Part shown: positions 50,703-58,486 of the stretch, in pieces
How positions within the stretch are numbered: position 1 is the stretch's first letter
How the letters are laid out: each line of letters begins with the position of its first letter
Assembly: GCF_027812955.1 (NCBI RefSeq)
Contig: NZ_JAPYZV010000007.1
Span: 62,001-126,000, forward strand
Direction of reading: 5' to 3'
DNA: 64,000 nt
Source: Pedococcus sp. 5OH_020
GTDB lineage: Bacteria > Actinomycetota > Actinomycetes > Actinomycetales > Dermatophilaceae
The notes under the pieces: model-generated
Seen by the model: the letters and a program-made list of their open reading frames with translations, nothing else
What the model was told of the DNA's origin: nothing
Databases searched by the model: none
Program-made: the position numbers and the translations under genes

Positions 50703-51287
50703 ATGACCACGCTCCAGAACAGACCCAACACCGCACTGCTGGTCGTCGACGTGCAGAACGGCGTCGTCTCCGAGGCCTATGAGCGCGATGCTGTCGTCAA
50801 GAACATCAGAAGCCTCGTCGACAAGGCCCGCGCCGCCGAGGTCGACGTGGTGTGGGTCCAGCACAGCGGTGAGGGGCTCCCGAGGGACAGCGAGAGCTGG
50901 CAGTACGTGCCCGAGCTGGTGCGCCAGGGTTCAGAGCCGCTGGTGCACAAGTCGTATGGCGACTCCTTCGAGGAGACGGACCTGGAGACGGTGCTGGCCG
51001 AGCGCGGGATCGGGAGGCTTGTCGTTGCGGGCGCCCAGACGGACGAGTGCATCCGCTCGACGTTGCACGGTGCCATCGTCCGCGGCTATGACGCGACGCT
51101 CGTGGCTGACGCCCATACAACCGACGACTTCTCGTCGTTCGGGGCGCCTCCTCCCGACAAGGTCATCGCGCACACCAACCTCTACTGGAAGTTCCACACG
51201 GCTCCCGGTCGGACGGCCGGGACGGTGAACACCGCGGACGTGGACTTCACGGCCGTCGCGCACGCTGAGTCGGCTGAGGCGCAGTAG
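50703..51287 (+). CDS. Isochorismatase-family cysteine hydrolase
   Basis: 194 residues with the Asp-Lys-Cys triad of the family: Asp in LLVVDVQNG (residue 16), Lys in LVHKSYGDSFEETDL (about 81) and Cys in VAGAQTDECIRSTLHGA (about 116). Members hydrolyse amides (nicotinamidase-like, carbamoylsarcosine amidase-like) or enol ethers; the substrate is not predictable. GGGGAGGG lies close before the ATG and TAGCAT (50666-50671) is a possible -10, so the message has a leader. Confidence 0.87.
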   Translation: MTTLQNRPNTALLVVDVQNGVVSEAYERDAVVKNIRSLVDKARAAEVDVVWVQHSGEGLPRDSESWQYVPELVRQGSEPLVHKSYGDSFEETDLETVLAERGIGRLVVAGAQTDECIRSTLHGAIVRGYDATLVADAHTTDDFSSFGAPPPDKVIAHTNLYWKFHTAPGRTAGTVNTADVDFTAVAHAESAEAQ

Positions 51288-51409
51288 ACCGGCCGGCGAC
51301 GTGCGCCACGCGCTGCGCAGCCGAGTCGCGCCAAGCCGCCCCACACGACGGTGCTGTCGTCGTGGTGCGCCTTCAAGGGCCTGCGCGACAGCACTATGAG
51401 CGGCAGGAC

Positions 51410-51916
51410 CTAGGACCTGACGAGGCCCCGCACGAATGCTGCCTGTCCGACGTGCTGGCTGTCGTCGTTGACGACGCTCACCAAACGCACGCCGAGGGTG
51501 ACCGGCGGGTCCCAGCGCTCGTCCACAACCCGGCCGAGGTCGTCCGGGGTCAGCGCGCTCACGTAGCCGACCGTCTGGCGATGGACGGCATCCAGGTAGC
51601 CGATGAGCCGATCGGCGTCGAGCCCGCGTAGCTGTTCCACCTGCTCGCTGGTGTGCCCGTAGCCCGTGTCGTCCGGGCGGAAGGGCAGCCCCATCCGCTC
51701 GTGCCACCCCTGCGCCAGCCATACCTGCTCCGTGCCCGCCACGTCGGCGACATGGTCGTCCTGGATGCGCGTCAGGTGCCACACGAGCCAGGCGATCGAG
51801 TTGGCCCGTGGGCTGGGCCGTTGGGCGAGCTGCTCGGGGGTGAGGCCCCGGACAGCCTCCTCGGCGCCGGTACGGACTCGCTCGAAGGCGTCCACCAACA
51901 GCTCACCGAGGGTCAT
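51410..51916 (-). CDS. DinB / mycothiol S-transferase-like protein
   Basis: 168 residues, a DinB-type four-helix bundle (DUF664 group). NSIAWLVWHLTRIQDDH (about 39-55) holds the first metal histidine, and DSQHVGQAAFVRG (about 152-164) holds the last. Matches mycothiol transferases that conjugate the actinobacterial thiol to electrophiles. It converges with the isochorismatase-like gene over 122 bp in which I see no further feature. Confidence 0.82.
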   Translation of the reverse strand: MTLGELLVDAFERVRTGAEEAVRGLTPEQLAQRPSPRANSIAWLVWHLTRIQDDHVADVAGTEQVWLAQGWHERMGLPFRPDDTGYGHTSEQVEQLRGLDADRLIGYLDAVHRQTVGYVSALTPDDLGRVVDERWDPPVTLGVRLVSVVNDDSQHVGQAAFVRGLVRS

Positions 51917-52030
51917 GGCCAGATGGTAGGCCGCGACCGGCGCCGGCGCCCGTCATTCGTTCTAGGCAGACTGCCCGTGGACCGCAGGGAGGCGGCGCAG
52001 GATCCTGGCGCAGGAAGCGAGGTGGCTCTC

Positions 52031-52954
52031 ATGAACCTAGTCGCCAGAAGAACGCTGCTGGCATCTGTCCTAGCGGCGGTGACCGCTGCGACGGTTGCTG
52101 CACCTGGTGCCCAGGCGGTGCACACGGACTCGGTGATCGTCCTGCCGGGCGCCACGTCGGCGGAGGGTATCGCCCGCGGAGCCGGATCCACCTTCTATGC
52201 CGGTGACCTCTTCAGCGGCGACATCTACCGCGGTGACATCCAGCGAGGCACAGCGGCGAAGTTCATCGACAACGCGCCCGGTCGCTACGCGCTCGGCCTT
52301 CGGGTCGACGTCCCGGACAGTCTGCTTTTCGTCGCTGGCGGGTTCGACGGCCGGGCGTACGTCTACGACACCAGGAGCGGTGCGACCGTCGCGACCTACC
52401 AGCTGTCCACGGCGCCGTCGGTCATCAACGACGTCGCGGTGACTCCGGACGGCGCATGGTTCACCAACTCCTCCCAACCGGAGCTCTACTTCGTGCCGGT
52501 CGTGAACGGGCGCCCGGGCGCCGCTCGCGTCCTGCCGCTGACCGGGCCGGCGGGCGAGGTCACTGCCGGCTTCAACAACAACGGCATTCAGGCCACCGCC
52601 GACGGCCGCACCCTCGTCGTGGCGCACTCGAACCAGGGGGCCGTGAACGCCGTCAACCCGCGCACCGGCGCCAGCCGCGCGATCTCCGGAGTGAGCGTGC
52701 CCAATGTGGACGGCATCCTCCTCGAGGGTCGGACCCTTTTCGCCGTCCAGAACTTCAGCAACCAGATCTCTGAGGTGCGGCTCAGCGGTGACCTCACCTC
52801 AGGATCGGTGACCAAGGTGGTCACCAGCCGCAGGTTCGAGGTGCCGACGACCGTGGCTCGGTTCGGTGACCGGCTGGCCACCGTGAACGCCAAGTTCGAC
52901 ACGGGTTTCCCGCCGGCAGCAAGCACGTACGAGGTCGTCGTCGTCGACAGGTGA
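52031..52954 (+). CDS. Secreted beta-propeller protein (SMP-30/NHL-like)
   Basis: 307 residues. A Sec signal peptide (RRTLLASVLAAVTAATVAAPGAQA, cleavage after about residue 29) is followed by propeller-type repeats: SAEGIARGAGSTFYAGDLFSGD, RPGYALGLRVD-type strands, INDVAVTPDGAWFTNSSQPELYFV and GIQATADGRTLVVAHSNQGAV. It resembles actinobacterial SMP-30/gluconolactonase-like secreted proteins, but conserved metal ligands are not evident. The ATG at 52031 follows GAGGTGG. Function unknown. Confidence 0.78.
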   Translation: MNLVARRTLLASVLAAVTAATVAAPGAQAVHTDSVIVLPGATSAEGIARGAGSTFYAGDLFSGDIYRGDIQRGTAAKFIDNAPGRYALGLRVDVPDSLLFVAGGFDGRAYVYDTRSGATVATYQLSTAPSVINDVAVTPDGAWFTNSSQPELYFVPVVNGRPGAARVLPLTGPAGEVTAGFNNNGIQATADGRTLVVAHSNQGAVNAVNPRTGASRAISGVSVPNVDGILLEGRTLFAVQNFSNQISEVRLSGDLTSGSVTKVVTSRRFEVPTTVARFGDRLATVNAKFDTGFPPAASTYEVVVVDR

Positions 52955-53110
52955 CTGCCCAGCCTGGTCCTGCGGGAGTATTCGCAGGTCCAAAGCTCCT
53001 TGCTATGACTGGCCCAGCTGCGCTCATGCGGCAGTGGGTGATGCGAAATCCCGCGCGTCGACAATCGCTGGTGCGCTTCGTGTGCCGCAGCGGGCTGGGT
53101 CCGCTTGACC

Positions 53111-53239
53111 ATGGCGGACGGCTGGATCAGCTACCTGGTCCAGCTGGTGCTCGGCGGCATCGTCTTCGTGGTCCCGTTCGCGGCAACCGCCTGGTGGAGC
53201 AGAGTCCCCGACCTGCGCCGCGTTCAGGCCTCAGCGTGA
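53111..53239 (+). CDS. Possible 42-residue single-pass membrane protein
   Basis: ATG at 53111 to TGA at 53239 encodes MADGWISYLVQ..., with one hydrophobic helix (about residues 9-27, LVQLVLGGIVFVVPFAATAWW region) and a charged C terminus (RVPDLRRVQASA). The composition looks like a real small membrane protein, and it lies in the gap between the propeller gene and the SDR-MFS fusion, overlapping the latter's end by 16 bp. There is no ribosome-binding site and no clear promoter. Confidence 0.35.
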   Translation: MADGWISYLVQLVLGGIVFVVPFAATAWWSRVPDLRRVQASA

Positions 53240-54282
53240 TGCCGGTGACGAACCACCGCAGAGGCGAACACGGCACCTGCCAGGAACACCACGGCGTTCA
53301 CCGCCAGGCCGGTGTGCAAGCCGGAGGTGAGCGCGTCGTCAACGGCCGCGCGGACCGGCGTAGCGAGGGCCGTCGGCTGGAGTGAGCCGTGGGCGGCTGC
53401 CAGGAGAACGGCACGCTGCCCGGGGCCATGGACCCCGTGCTGGGCGAGGGACTCCGGGAGGCTGGCCGCGGTCTGCGAGGCCAGGATGGTGCCCAGGACG
53501 GACGTCCCCAGCACGGCGCCGACCTGACGGAACGTGTTCACCAGCCCAGAGGCCATCGGCGCCTGAGCGGCGGCCACGCTGGTCATTGCGGCTGCCGTGG
53601 AGGATGCGACGACCAGCCCGAGGCCGATACCGAACACGGCCTGCCCGACCAGAACCTCCACCGTGCCGGCCTCCACCGCGTCCAGAGCAGCCGCGGCGAC
53701 GACACCCGGGGCCAGCTTGGGGGCGTCGACGCCGGCGGCCAGGTCGGTGTCGACGTATCCCGGGTGCACGCCGACCACGGTCGTTCCTTGGCTGGCCAGC
53801 TCGATGCGCAGAGCATTCGTCAGCGACCACGCAGCCGCCTTGGACGCTGCATAGGTGGCCAGGTCCGGCACGGCAAGGAAGGACAGCACGGACAGGATGT
53901 TGACGATGGCTCCACCGCCGTTCGCGCGCAGGACCGGCGCGAACGCGCGGGACACTGCGAGCGGGCCGAGTGTGTTGACCTGGAACTCGGCAAGGGCCGC
54001 TCGTAGGGCGTCCTCACCCAGCGCGGGGGAGGCAAGGCCGATGCCGGCGTTGTTGACCACCAGGTCAACCTCCGTCAGCTCCTGGGCCAGCGCCGTTGCT
54101 CGGTCGTGGTCGGTGACGTCGAGCTGGACGGGGACGACACCGGGCATGGACGCCACGGCGTCAGGGACGCGAACCGCCGCATAGACAGTGGTGGCGCCTC
54201 TGGCTCGCAGCTCACGCACGAGCGCCAGGCCGATGCCGCGGTTGGCGCCGGTCACGAAGGCGGTGGATCCGTTGATGTTCAT
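53224..54282 (-). CDS. Short-chain dehydrogenase fused in frame to an MFS transporter C-terminal tail
   Basis: 352 residues. Residues 1 to about 212 are a short-chain dehydrogenase: TGANRGIG (11-18), NNAG (77-80), catalytic YAASK (144-148), PGYVDTD (174-180). The SDR domain loses its last helix (it breaks after VEAGTVEVLVG). From about residue 214 the sequence becomes the C-terminal end of a DHA2-type MFS exporter: GIGLGLVVASSTAAAMTSVA, ASGLVNTFRQVGAVLGTSVLGTI, a long loop, and a last helix (VNAVVFLAGAVFASAVV). The joint is near nt 53646. It looks like deletion between neighbouring sdr and mfs genes. SDR activity may survive; transport cannot. It is divergent from an HxlR regulator. Confidence 0.8.
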   Translation of the reverse strand: MNINGSTAFVTGANRGIGLALVRELRARGATTVYAAVRVPDAVASMPGVVPVQLDVTDHDRATALAQELTEVDLVVNNAGIGLASPALGEDALRAALAEFQVNTLGPLAVSRAFAPVLRANGGGAIVNILSVLSFLAVPDLATYAASKAAAWSLTNALRIELASQGTTVVGVHPGYVDTDLAAGVDAPKLAPGVVAAAALDAVEAGTVEVLVGQAVFGIGLGLVVASSTAAAMTSVAAAQAPMASGLVNTFRQVGAVLGTSVLGTILASQTAASLPESLAQHGVHGPGQRAVLLAAAHGSLQPTALATPVRAAVDDALTSGLHTGLAVNAVVFLAGAVFASAVVRHRHHAEA

Positions 54283-54411
54283 AACGACCTTTTCGGTGAT
54301 GTGGGGCCCAGCGGTTGGGTGTCGAGCGGCTTCCGGCCAGCAAGGGCTGAGTTGGTATGGCGTACTCAGGCAACATTAGCAGCGTGAGTTCAGTTTTCCA
54401 ACCCAGCCCTG

Positions 54412-54417
54412 TATGCT
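54412..54417 (+). promoter_or_regulatory. -10 hexamer of leaderless HxlR gene
   Basis: TATGCT, then 6 nt (GGTCGC), then the GTG at 54424. The 141-bp divergent region (54283-54423) is AT-rich for this genome and holds ACTCA (54364-54368) and TGAGT (54385-54389), a possible regulator site. Confidence 0.5.
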
Positions 54418-54423
54418 GGTCGC

Positions 54424-54888
54424 GTGGAATGGAAGGACTACGACTCAGCCACCTGCTCGATTGCTCGCACCCTCGAGGTCGTGGGGGACCGCTGGACAGT
54501 GCTGGTCCTGCGAGACCTGGCCAACGGGGTCAGGCGCTTCGACGACCTCGCCTCGCACCTCGGCGTGGCCCGCGATGTTCTGACGCGGCGCCTCAACGTG
54601 CTGGTCGACCATGACGTGGTGGAGAAGGTGCCCTACCGGGAACAGGGGTCGCGCACCCGCTACGAGTACCGCCTGACGGCCGCGGGCCAGGACCTGCGAT
54701 CGGTGCTCCTCGCGTTCAGGGAGTGGGGCGACCAGCACCTGAGCGGACCTGAAGGCCCACCGATGGCCACCGTTCACGCCGACTGTGGCGGCAAGGTCCA
54801 CGCGCAGCTGGTCTGCGAGCGGGGGCATACCGTCGAGAGGGGCGAGACCCGTCTGGTACCGCAACCTGGGGCCCGCCTCAGCGCCTGA
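54424..54888 (+). CDS. HxlR-family transcriptional regulator
   Basis: 154 residues with the HxlR winged helix: CSIARTLEVVGDRWTVLVLRDLANG (about 11-35) with the conserved cysteine, then FDDLASHLGVARDVLTRRLNVLVDHDVVEK (about 39-68) as the helix-turn-helix and wing. Later cysteines (HADCGGKV, VCERGHTV) form a possible small metal or redox site. HxlR proteins often respond to quinones or aldehydes through the N-terminal cysteine. It probably controls the divergent SDR-MFS fusion. Confidence 0.88.
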   Translation: MEWKDYDSATCSIARTLEVVGDRWTVLVLRDLANGVRRFDDLASHLGVARDVLTRRLNVLVDHDVVEKVPYREQGSRTRYEYRLTAAGQDLRSVLLAFREWGDQHLSGPEGPPMATVHADCGGKVHAQLVCERGHTVERGETRLVPQPGARLSA

Positions 54889-54959
54889 CCCGAAAGCATC
54901 TCCTCGCGACCCGTGCAGGCCACCGATGCCGCCAGCCTCGCGGCGGGCGGTGTCCGTGG

Positions 54960-55511
54960 TCAGCTGGCCGCGTACGTCGCCAAGGTGGCCGCCCCGGACA
55001 CGTCGACCGAGACCAGCTCCAGGTCTACCGGCGTGGTGAGAAGCCGGGCGCCATCGCCCAGAATCGTGGGGAAGGTCAGCAGCCGGTACTCGTCGACGGC
55101 GCCGGCCGCCGCCAGCTGACGCACGACGCTGGTACTTCCGATGACCACGACGTCCCTGTCCTGCCTGAGCCTGAGGACGCCCTCAGCGAGCTCGCCCTCC
55201 AGCAGCGTGGAGTTGGACCACGCCGAGAGATCCGGAGCGCCGCGCGTGACGACGACCTTCGGGAGGGCGTTCATCGCGGTGGAGAACGGGTCCGTCCGGG
55301 CCGGCCACAACCGTGAGAAGTGCTCCCAGGTCTGTCGGCCGAAGAGCAGCACGCCGGACTGCAGGACCGGCCCCAGCCGGAACTTGTCGCCCGCGACGGC
55401 TTCGGGACCGAACCGGAACGCCCAGCCGCCGAACGGCGTGCCGCCCCGCCCGTCCGGGTCCTCCACCACGCCGTCGAGCGTGACGAACTGGATGACGATG
55501 ACCTTGCCCAT
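54960..55511 (-). CDS. Dihydrofolate reductase family protein (RibD C-terminal type)
   Basis: 183 residues with the RibD_C fold: VIQFVTLDGVVEDPDG (about 5-20), LLFGRQTWEHFSRLWP (about 55-70), and VVVIGSTSVVRQLAAAGAVDEYRL with the conserved glycine-rich NADPH segment (about 120-143). Such proteins are common stand-alone reductases next to ECF sigma factors in actinobacteria. A strong AAGGAGG lies 6 nt before the ATG at 55511. The upstream sigma factor ends 88 bp away in the same direction, so the two probably share an operon. Confidence 0.85.
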   Translation of the reverse strand: MGKVIVIQFVTLDGVVEDPDGRGGTPFGGWAFRFGPEAVAGDKFRLGPVLQSGVLLFGRQTWEHFSRLWPARTDPFSTAMNALPKVVVTRGAPDLSAWSNSTLLEGELAEGVLRLRQDRDVVVIGSTSVVRQLAAAGAVDEYRLLTFPTILGDGARLLTTPVDLELVSVDVSGAATLATYAAS

Positions 55512-55599
55512 GGGGGCCTCCTTGACCTTGACGAGGGCTGACCTCGCGACCCGGCAGGCTGCCGGTCTCACAGGGACATACCGGCCACCGACCGAGAAC

Positions 55600-56520
55600 T
55601 CATCGCAGCTGCGGCGGAAGATCGAAAAGGTCGAAGACGTCAGGGTGCTGGAAGACACTCGTACGCGCCACCAGGCCAGCGGAGACGGTCAACAGCTGGA
55701 CCGTATGGAGCGTGCCGCCCGCGTACGCGGCGAAGCCGGCCTCGCCGTTGCCCCAGAGCGGGACAGTGCGCCAGTCACTGCCGCGCGTGCGGTAGACCCG
55801 GTCCATGAAGCCGGCATAGTTCGCCGGCCCGGCATACCAGTTCCACATCGGCGGCATCTCGAGGACGACGTCGTCGGCGAGGAGCGCGGTCAGGGCCGCC
55901 ACGTCAGCGCGCTCGAACGCGGCGACGTAACGCTCGACGACTGCCCGCTGCTCCTCCGGTGGCGGGGCCTCGGCGTCGGGGTCCACGCCGACCTGGGCCA
56001 GCCTGGCGCGCGCCCGCTGCAGAGCGCTGTTGACGGCGGCGGTCGTCATCCCGAGGGCCTCAGCAGCTTCGGCGGCCGGGAGGTCCAGCGCCTCGCACAG
56101 GATCAGAGCTGCGCGCTGCCGTGCGGGCAGGAGCTGGAGAGCGGCGACCAGCGCGAGCCGGAGCTGGCTGCGCTCGACCGCCGCGGCTGCTGGGTCCGTG
56201 GGCAGCGGGACCAGCCACGGAACCTCGAAGCCGGGCGCGAATGCTGCGTCCGGGTCGTCGAAGCGCTCTCCGATCCCGGAGGGCAGCGGCCGGGAAGCTC
56301 TGCTCTCCAGCGCATTGAGGCAGGCGTTCGTGGCGATGCGGTAGAGCCAGGTGCGAAGCGACGCGCGGCTCGAGTCGTAGGAGTCAGCTGCGCGCCACGC
56401 CCGCAGCAGCGTCTCCTGGAGGAGGTCTTCCGCGTCGTGAGGCGAGCCCAGCATCCGGTAGCAGTGGACCAGCAGCTCGCGCCGGTAGGGCGCGACGGCG
56501 CTCTCGAACTCCGCTCTCAC
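55600..56520 (-). CDS. ECF RNA polymerase sigma factor with SnoaL-like C-terminal domain (SigG-like)
   Basis: 306 residues. Sigma2 (about 8-75) contains LVHCYRMLGSPHDAEDLLQETLLRAWR, and sigma4 (about 120-180) contains LPARQRAALILCEALDLPAAEAAEALGMTTAAVNSALQRARARL. The C-terminal 120 residues are a SnoaL/NTF2-like domain (VERYVAAFERADVAALTALLADDVVLEMPP), as in SigG/TIGR02960-type factors, where it may replace an anti-sigma factor. No anti-sigma gene is adjacent. The GTG at 56520, with GATGAGG upstream, is chosen over a longer frame. Promoter targets unknown; the 140-bp gap upstream shows nothing else definite. Confidence 0.87.
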   Translation of the reverse strand: MRAEFESAVAPYRRELLVHCYRMLGSPHDAEDLLQETLLRAWRAADSYDSSRASLRTWLYRIATNACLNALESRASRPLPSGIGERFDDPDAAFAPGFEVPWLVPLPTDPAAAAVERSQLRLALVAALQLLPARQRAALILCEALDLPAAEAAEALGMTTAAVNSALQRARARLAQVGVDPDAEAPPPEEQRAVVERYVAAFERADVAALTALLADDVVLEMPPMWNWYAGPANYAGFMDRVYRTRGSDWRTVPLWGNGEAGFAAYAGGTLHTVQLLTVSAGLVARTSVFQHPDVFDLFDLPPQLR

Positions 56521-56660
56521 GCCCTCATCCTGACAGCACCGGGCACTGTCCCCACCCACGTCGGGACGAGCAGGCTGACCGAGCCAAGCCGCGCCCTGGC
56601 TGCAGGTGGTACGGGAACGCGCCGACGCGACTCATCGGGGTTGGTCCCCAAGCGCCTCGG

Positions 56661-57722
56661 TCAGAGGCCGAGAAGCCTGACCACCCGTTCGGTGGCCGCG
56701 CCGTCCTCGAGATGGCAGTAGGTGTCCCGGAAAGTGGCGTACCGCTCGGCATAGTCGCCCTCGATCGCGGGCAGGTCATGCAGCGTCTCGGTGAGCTCCT
56801 CCGGGGTGCTGACCAGCGGACCCGGTGCATCTGCGGTGAAGTCGAAGTAGAACCCTCGTACCGCGCTCGCGAAGCGGTCCAGGTCGTAGGTGAAGAAGAC
56901 CATGGGTTTTCCCGTCACCGCGAAGTCGAACATGGTGGAGGAGTAGTCCGTCACGAGGACGTCCGCGGCCAGGTACAGCTCGCTGACGTCGGGGTAGTAC
57001 GAGACGTCGAGCACCCCACGTACCGCGTCCAGGCGGCTGCGTCCCGTCACCATGTTGTGGCTCCGCACCAGCAGGACGTGGTCCGGCCCCATGGCCTCCA
57101 CGAACTCGGCCGGGTCCAGGGCGAGCCGGATCTCGGAGCTGGCATCGACAAAACACTCGTCGTCACGCCACGTCGGCGTGTAGAGCACGACTGTCATGCC
57201 GGGCCCGATGCCGAGGCTCTCGCGGACCTCCTGCCGCACCCGGTCGGCGTCGGGAGCGAGCAGAGAGTCGTTGCGGGGGTACCCGGTCTCCGCGACGAGC
57301 CGGTCGTACGCGAAAGCCTTCGTGAGCCGTGGGCTGCTTACGGCGTTCGGGGAGAGAAGCAGGTCCCACCTGGCGATGTCGCCGTCAAGCCGGCGCAGGC
57401 GACCCTCCGGGGCCCACAGCACATCATTGTGGATGCGCTTGAGCGGCGTGCCGTGCCACGTCTGGAGGTACGTGGTCCCAGCAGCCTTCTCCCACTCCAC
57501 CTCCGTATGCGTGTTGGAGATGAGCAGGTCGGCGCTCTCGAGGAGCCGCCGTGACTCTGGGCCGTTGATATCGACCGTGCGGACATCACTGGGGAACGCT
57601 GCCTGGTGCTCCGGGTCCGCGAGCCATACGTGCTCGGTACCTGGACGGCCGGCGAGCCGCTCGTACAGGGAACGGGTGTTGCAGGAGTACCTGCCATGGA
57701 AGCTGTTGTAGACGATCCTCAT
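56661..57722 (-). CDS. CDP-glycerol glycerophosphotransferase-family protein (TagB/TagF-like)
   Basis: 353 residues matching the Glyphos_transf fold that transfers polyol phosphate from a CDP-activated donor onto cell-wall glycans. TYLQTWHGTPLKRIH (about 83-97) carries the catalytic histidine, VVLYTPTWRDDECF (about 179-192) and VLLVRSHNMV (about 221-230, second His) follow, and SELYLAADVLVTDYSSTMFDF (about 250-270) is the CDP-binding block. No signal peptide; cytosolic face. The ATG overlaps the HAD stop by 1 nt (TGATG). Last gene of a polyol dehydrogenase / phosphatase / transferase operon, which hints at a polyol-phosphate polymer or decoration. Confidence 0.87.
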   Translation of the reverse strand: MRIVYNSFHGRYSCNTRSLYERLAGRPGTEHVWLADPEHQAAFPSDVRTVDINGPESRRLLESADLLISNTHTEVEWEKAAGTTYLQTWHGTPLKRIHNDVLWAPEGRLRRLDGDIARWDLLLSPNAVSSPRLTKAFAYDRLVAETGYPRNDSLLAPDADRVRQEVRESLGIGPGMTVVLYTPTWRDDECFVDASSEIRLALDPAEFVEAMGPDHVLLVRSHNMVTGRSRLDAVRGVLDVSYYPDVSELYLAADVLVTDYSSTMFDFAVTGKPMVFFTYDLDRFASAVRGFYFDFTADAPGPLVSTPEELTETLHDLPAIEGDYAERYATFRDTYCHLEDGAATERVVRLLGL

Positions 57723-58486
57723 CACGCCACCGACTCTCCGGCCACCGGGCACTCCGCAAGGAGGTCCACGACCTCTGCCCAATCCTGCACCACCGCGCCG
57801 GCGCCGGCGGCGCGAAGCTCCTCGATCCGCTCGTCCCTCTCCTCCGGGGCGACGAAGAGCACGTTGCCGATGGCCTCGAAGCCGGCGGCCCGCGCGGACG
57901 CGACGCCCGAGGAGGCGTCCTCGATCGCCAGGCCCTCTCCACTGCCGATGCCCAACCGTGTGCCGGCGAACACGTACACCGCCGGGTCAGGTTTGCTGGT
58001 CGGAAAGGGAAGTGAGTCCTGGGCACTGAAGCGTCGCTCGTGCGGGAACAGCCGGTCCAGGCCGGTCGCCGTGAAGCAGACGGCAAGCCGGCGCAGTGCG
58101 CTCGAGCTCACAACGGCGAGCCGGAACGTCCGCTGCAACACGTCCAGAGCCTCGATCACGTGTGCGTCAGGGCGAAGGACGCCGCCGAGGTGCTCGGTGA
58201 CGACCGCGACCTCCTCCTCGACCCAGGCGTCCAGCAAGGGTTCGTCGATGGCCACTCCGCGCTCGCGGGCGAGCTCTTCGACGATGCTCCGGAAGTTGCG
58301 TCCGGTGGCCGTCCGGCGAAGGGTCGGTCCGCAGTAGTGGGCGTCGACGCCGAGCGATTCGAGCATCCTGTTCATCACGGTGGCAGCGGCGTCGAAAGCC
58401 GGGTCCTCCGAGGGGAAGAGGTTGCCGTCCGCGTCGCAGAGCAGGGTGGTCACCCCTGCCAGGCTCAGCTCACGAAACTGCAGCAT
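57722..58486 (-). CDS. HAD-superfamily phosphatase (subfamily IA)
   Basis: 254 residues: motif I LLCDADGNLFPSEDP (about 15-29; the first Asp is the nucleophile, and the second residue after it is Asp, with glycine following), motif II VVSSSALRRL (about 124), motif III lysine in PTSKPDPAVYVFAG (about 165) and motif IV AIEDASSGVASARAAGFEAIG (about 188-208). Beta-phosphoglucomutase or polyol-phosphatase-like. AAGGAG is 8 nt before the ATG. It begins 17 bp before the polyol dehydrogenase ends and is coupled to the transferase downstream. It could dephosphorylate mannitol 1-phosphate or a related polyol phosphate; this is inferred only from neighbours. Confidence 0.85.
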   Translation of the reverse strand: MLQFRELSLAGVTTLLCDADGNLFPSEDPAFDAAATVMNRMLESLGVDAHYCGPTLRRTATGRNFRSIVEELARERGVAIDEPLLDAWVEEEVAVVTEHLGGVLRPDAHVIEALDVLQRTFRLAVVSSSALRRLAVCFTATGLDRLFPHERRFSAQDSLPFPTSKPDPAVYVFAGTRLGIGSGEGLAIEDASSGVASARAAGFEAIGNVLFVAPEERDERIEELRAAGAGAVVQDWAEVVDLLAECPVAGESVA

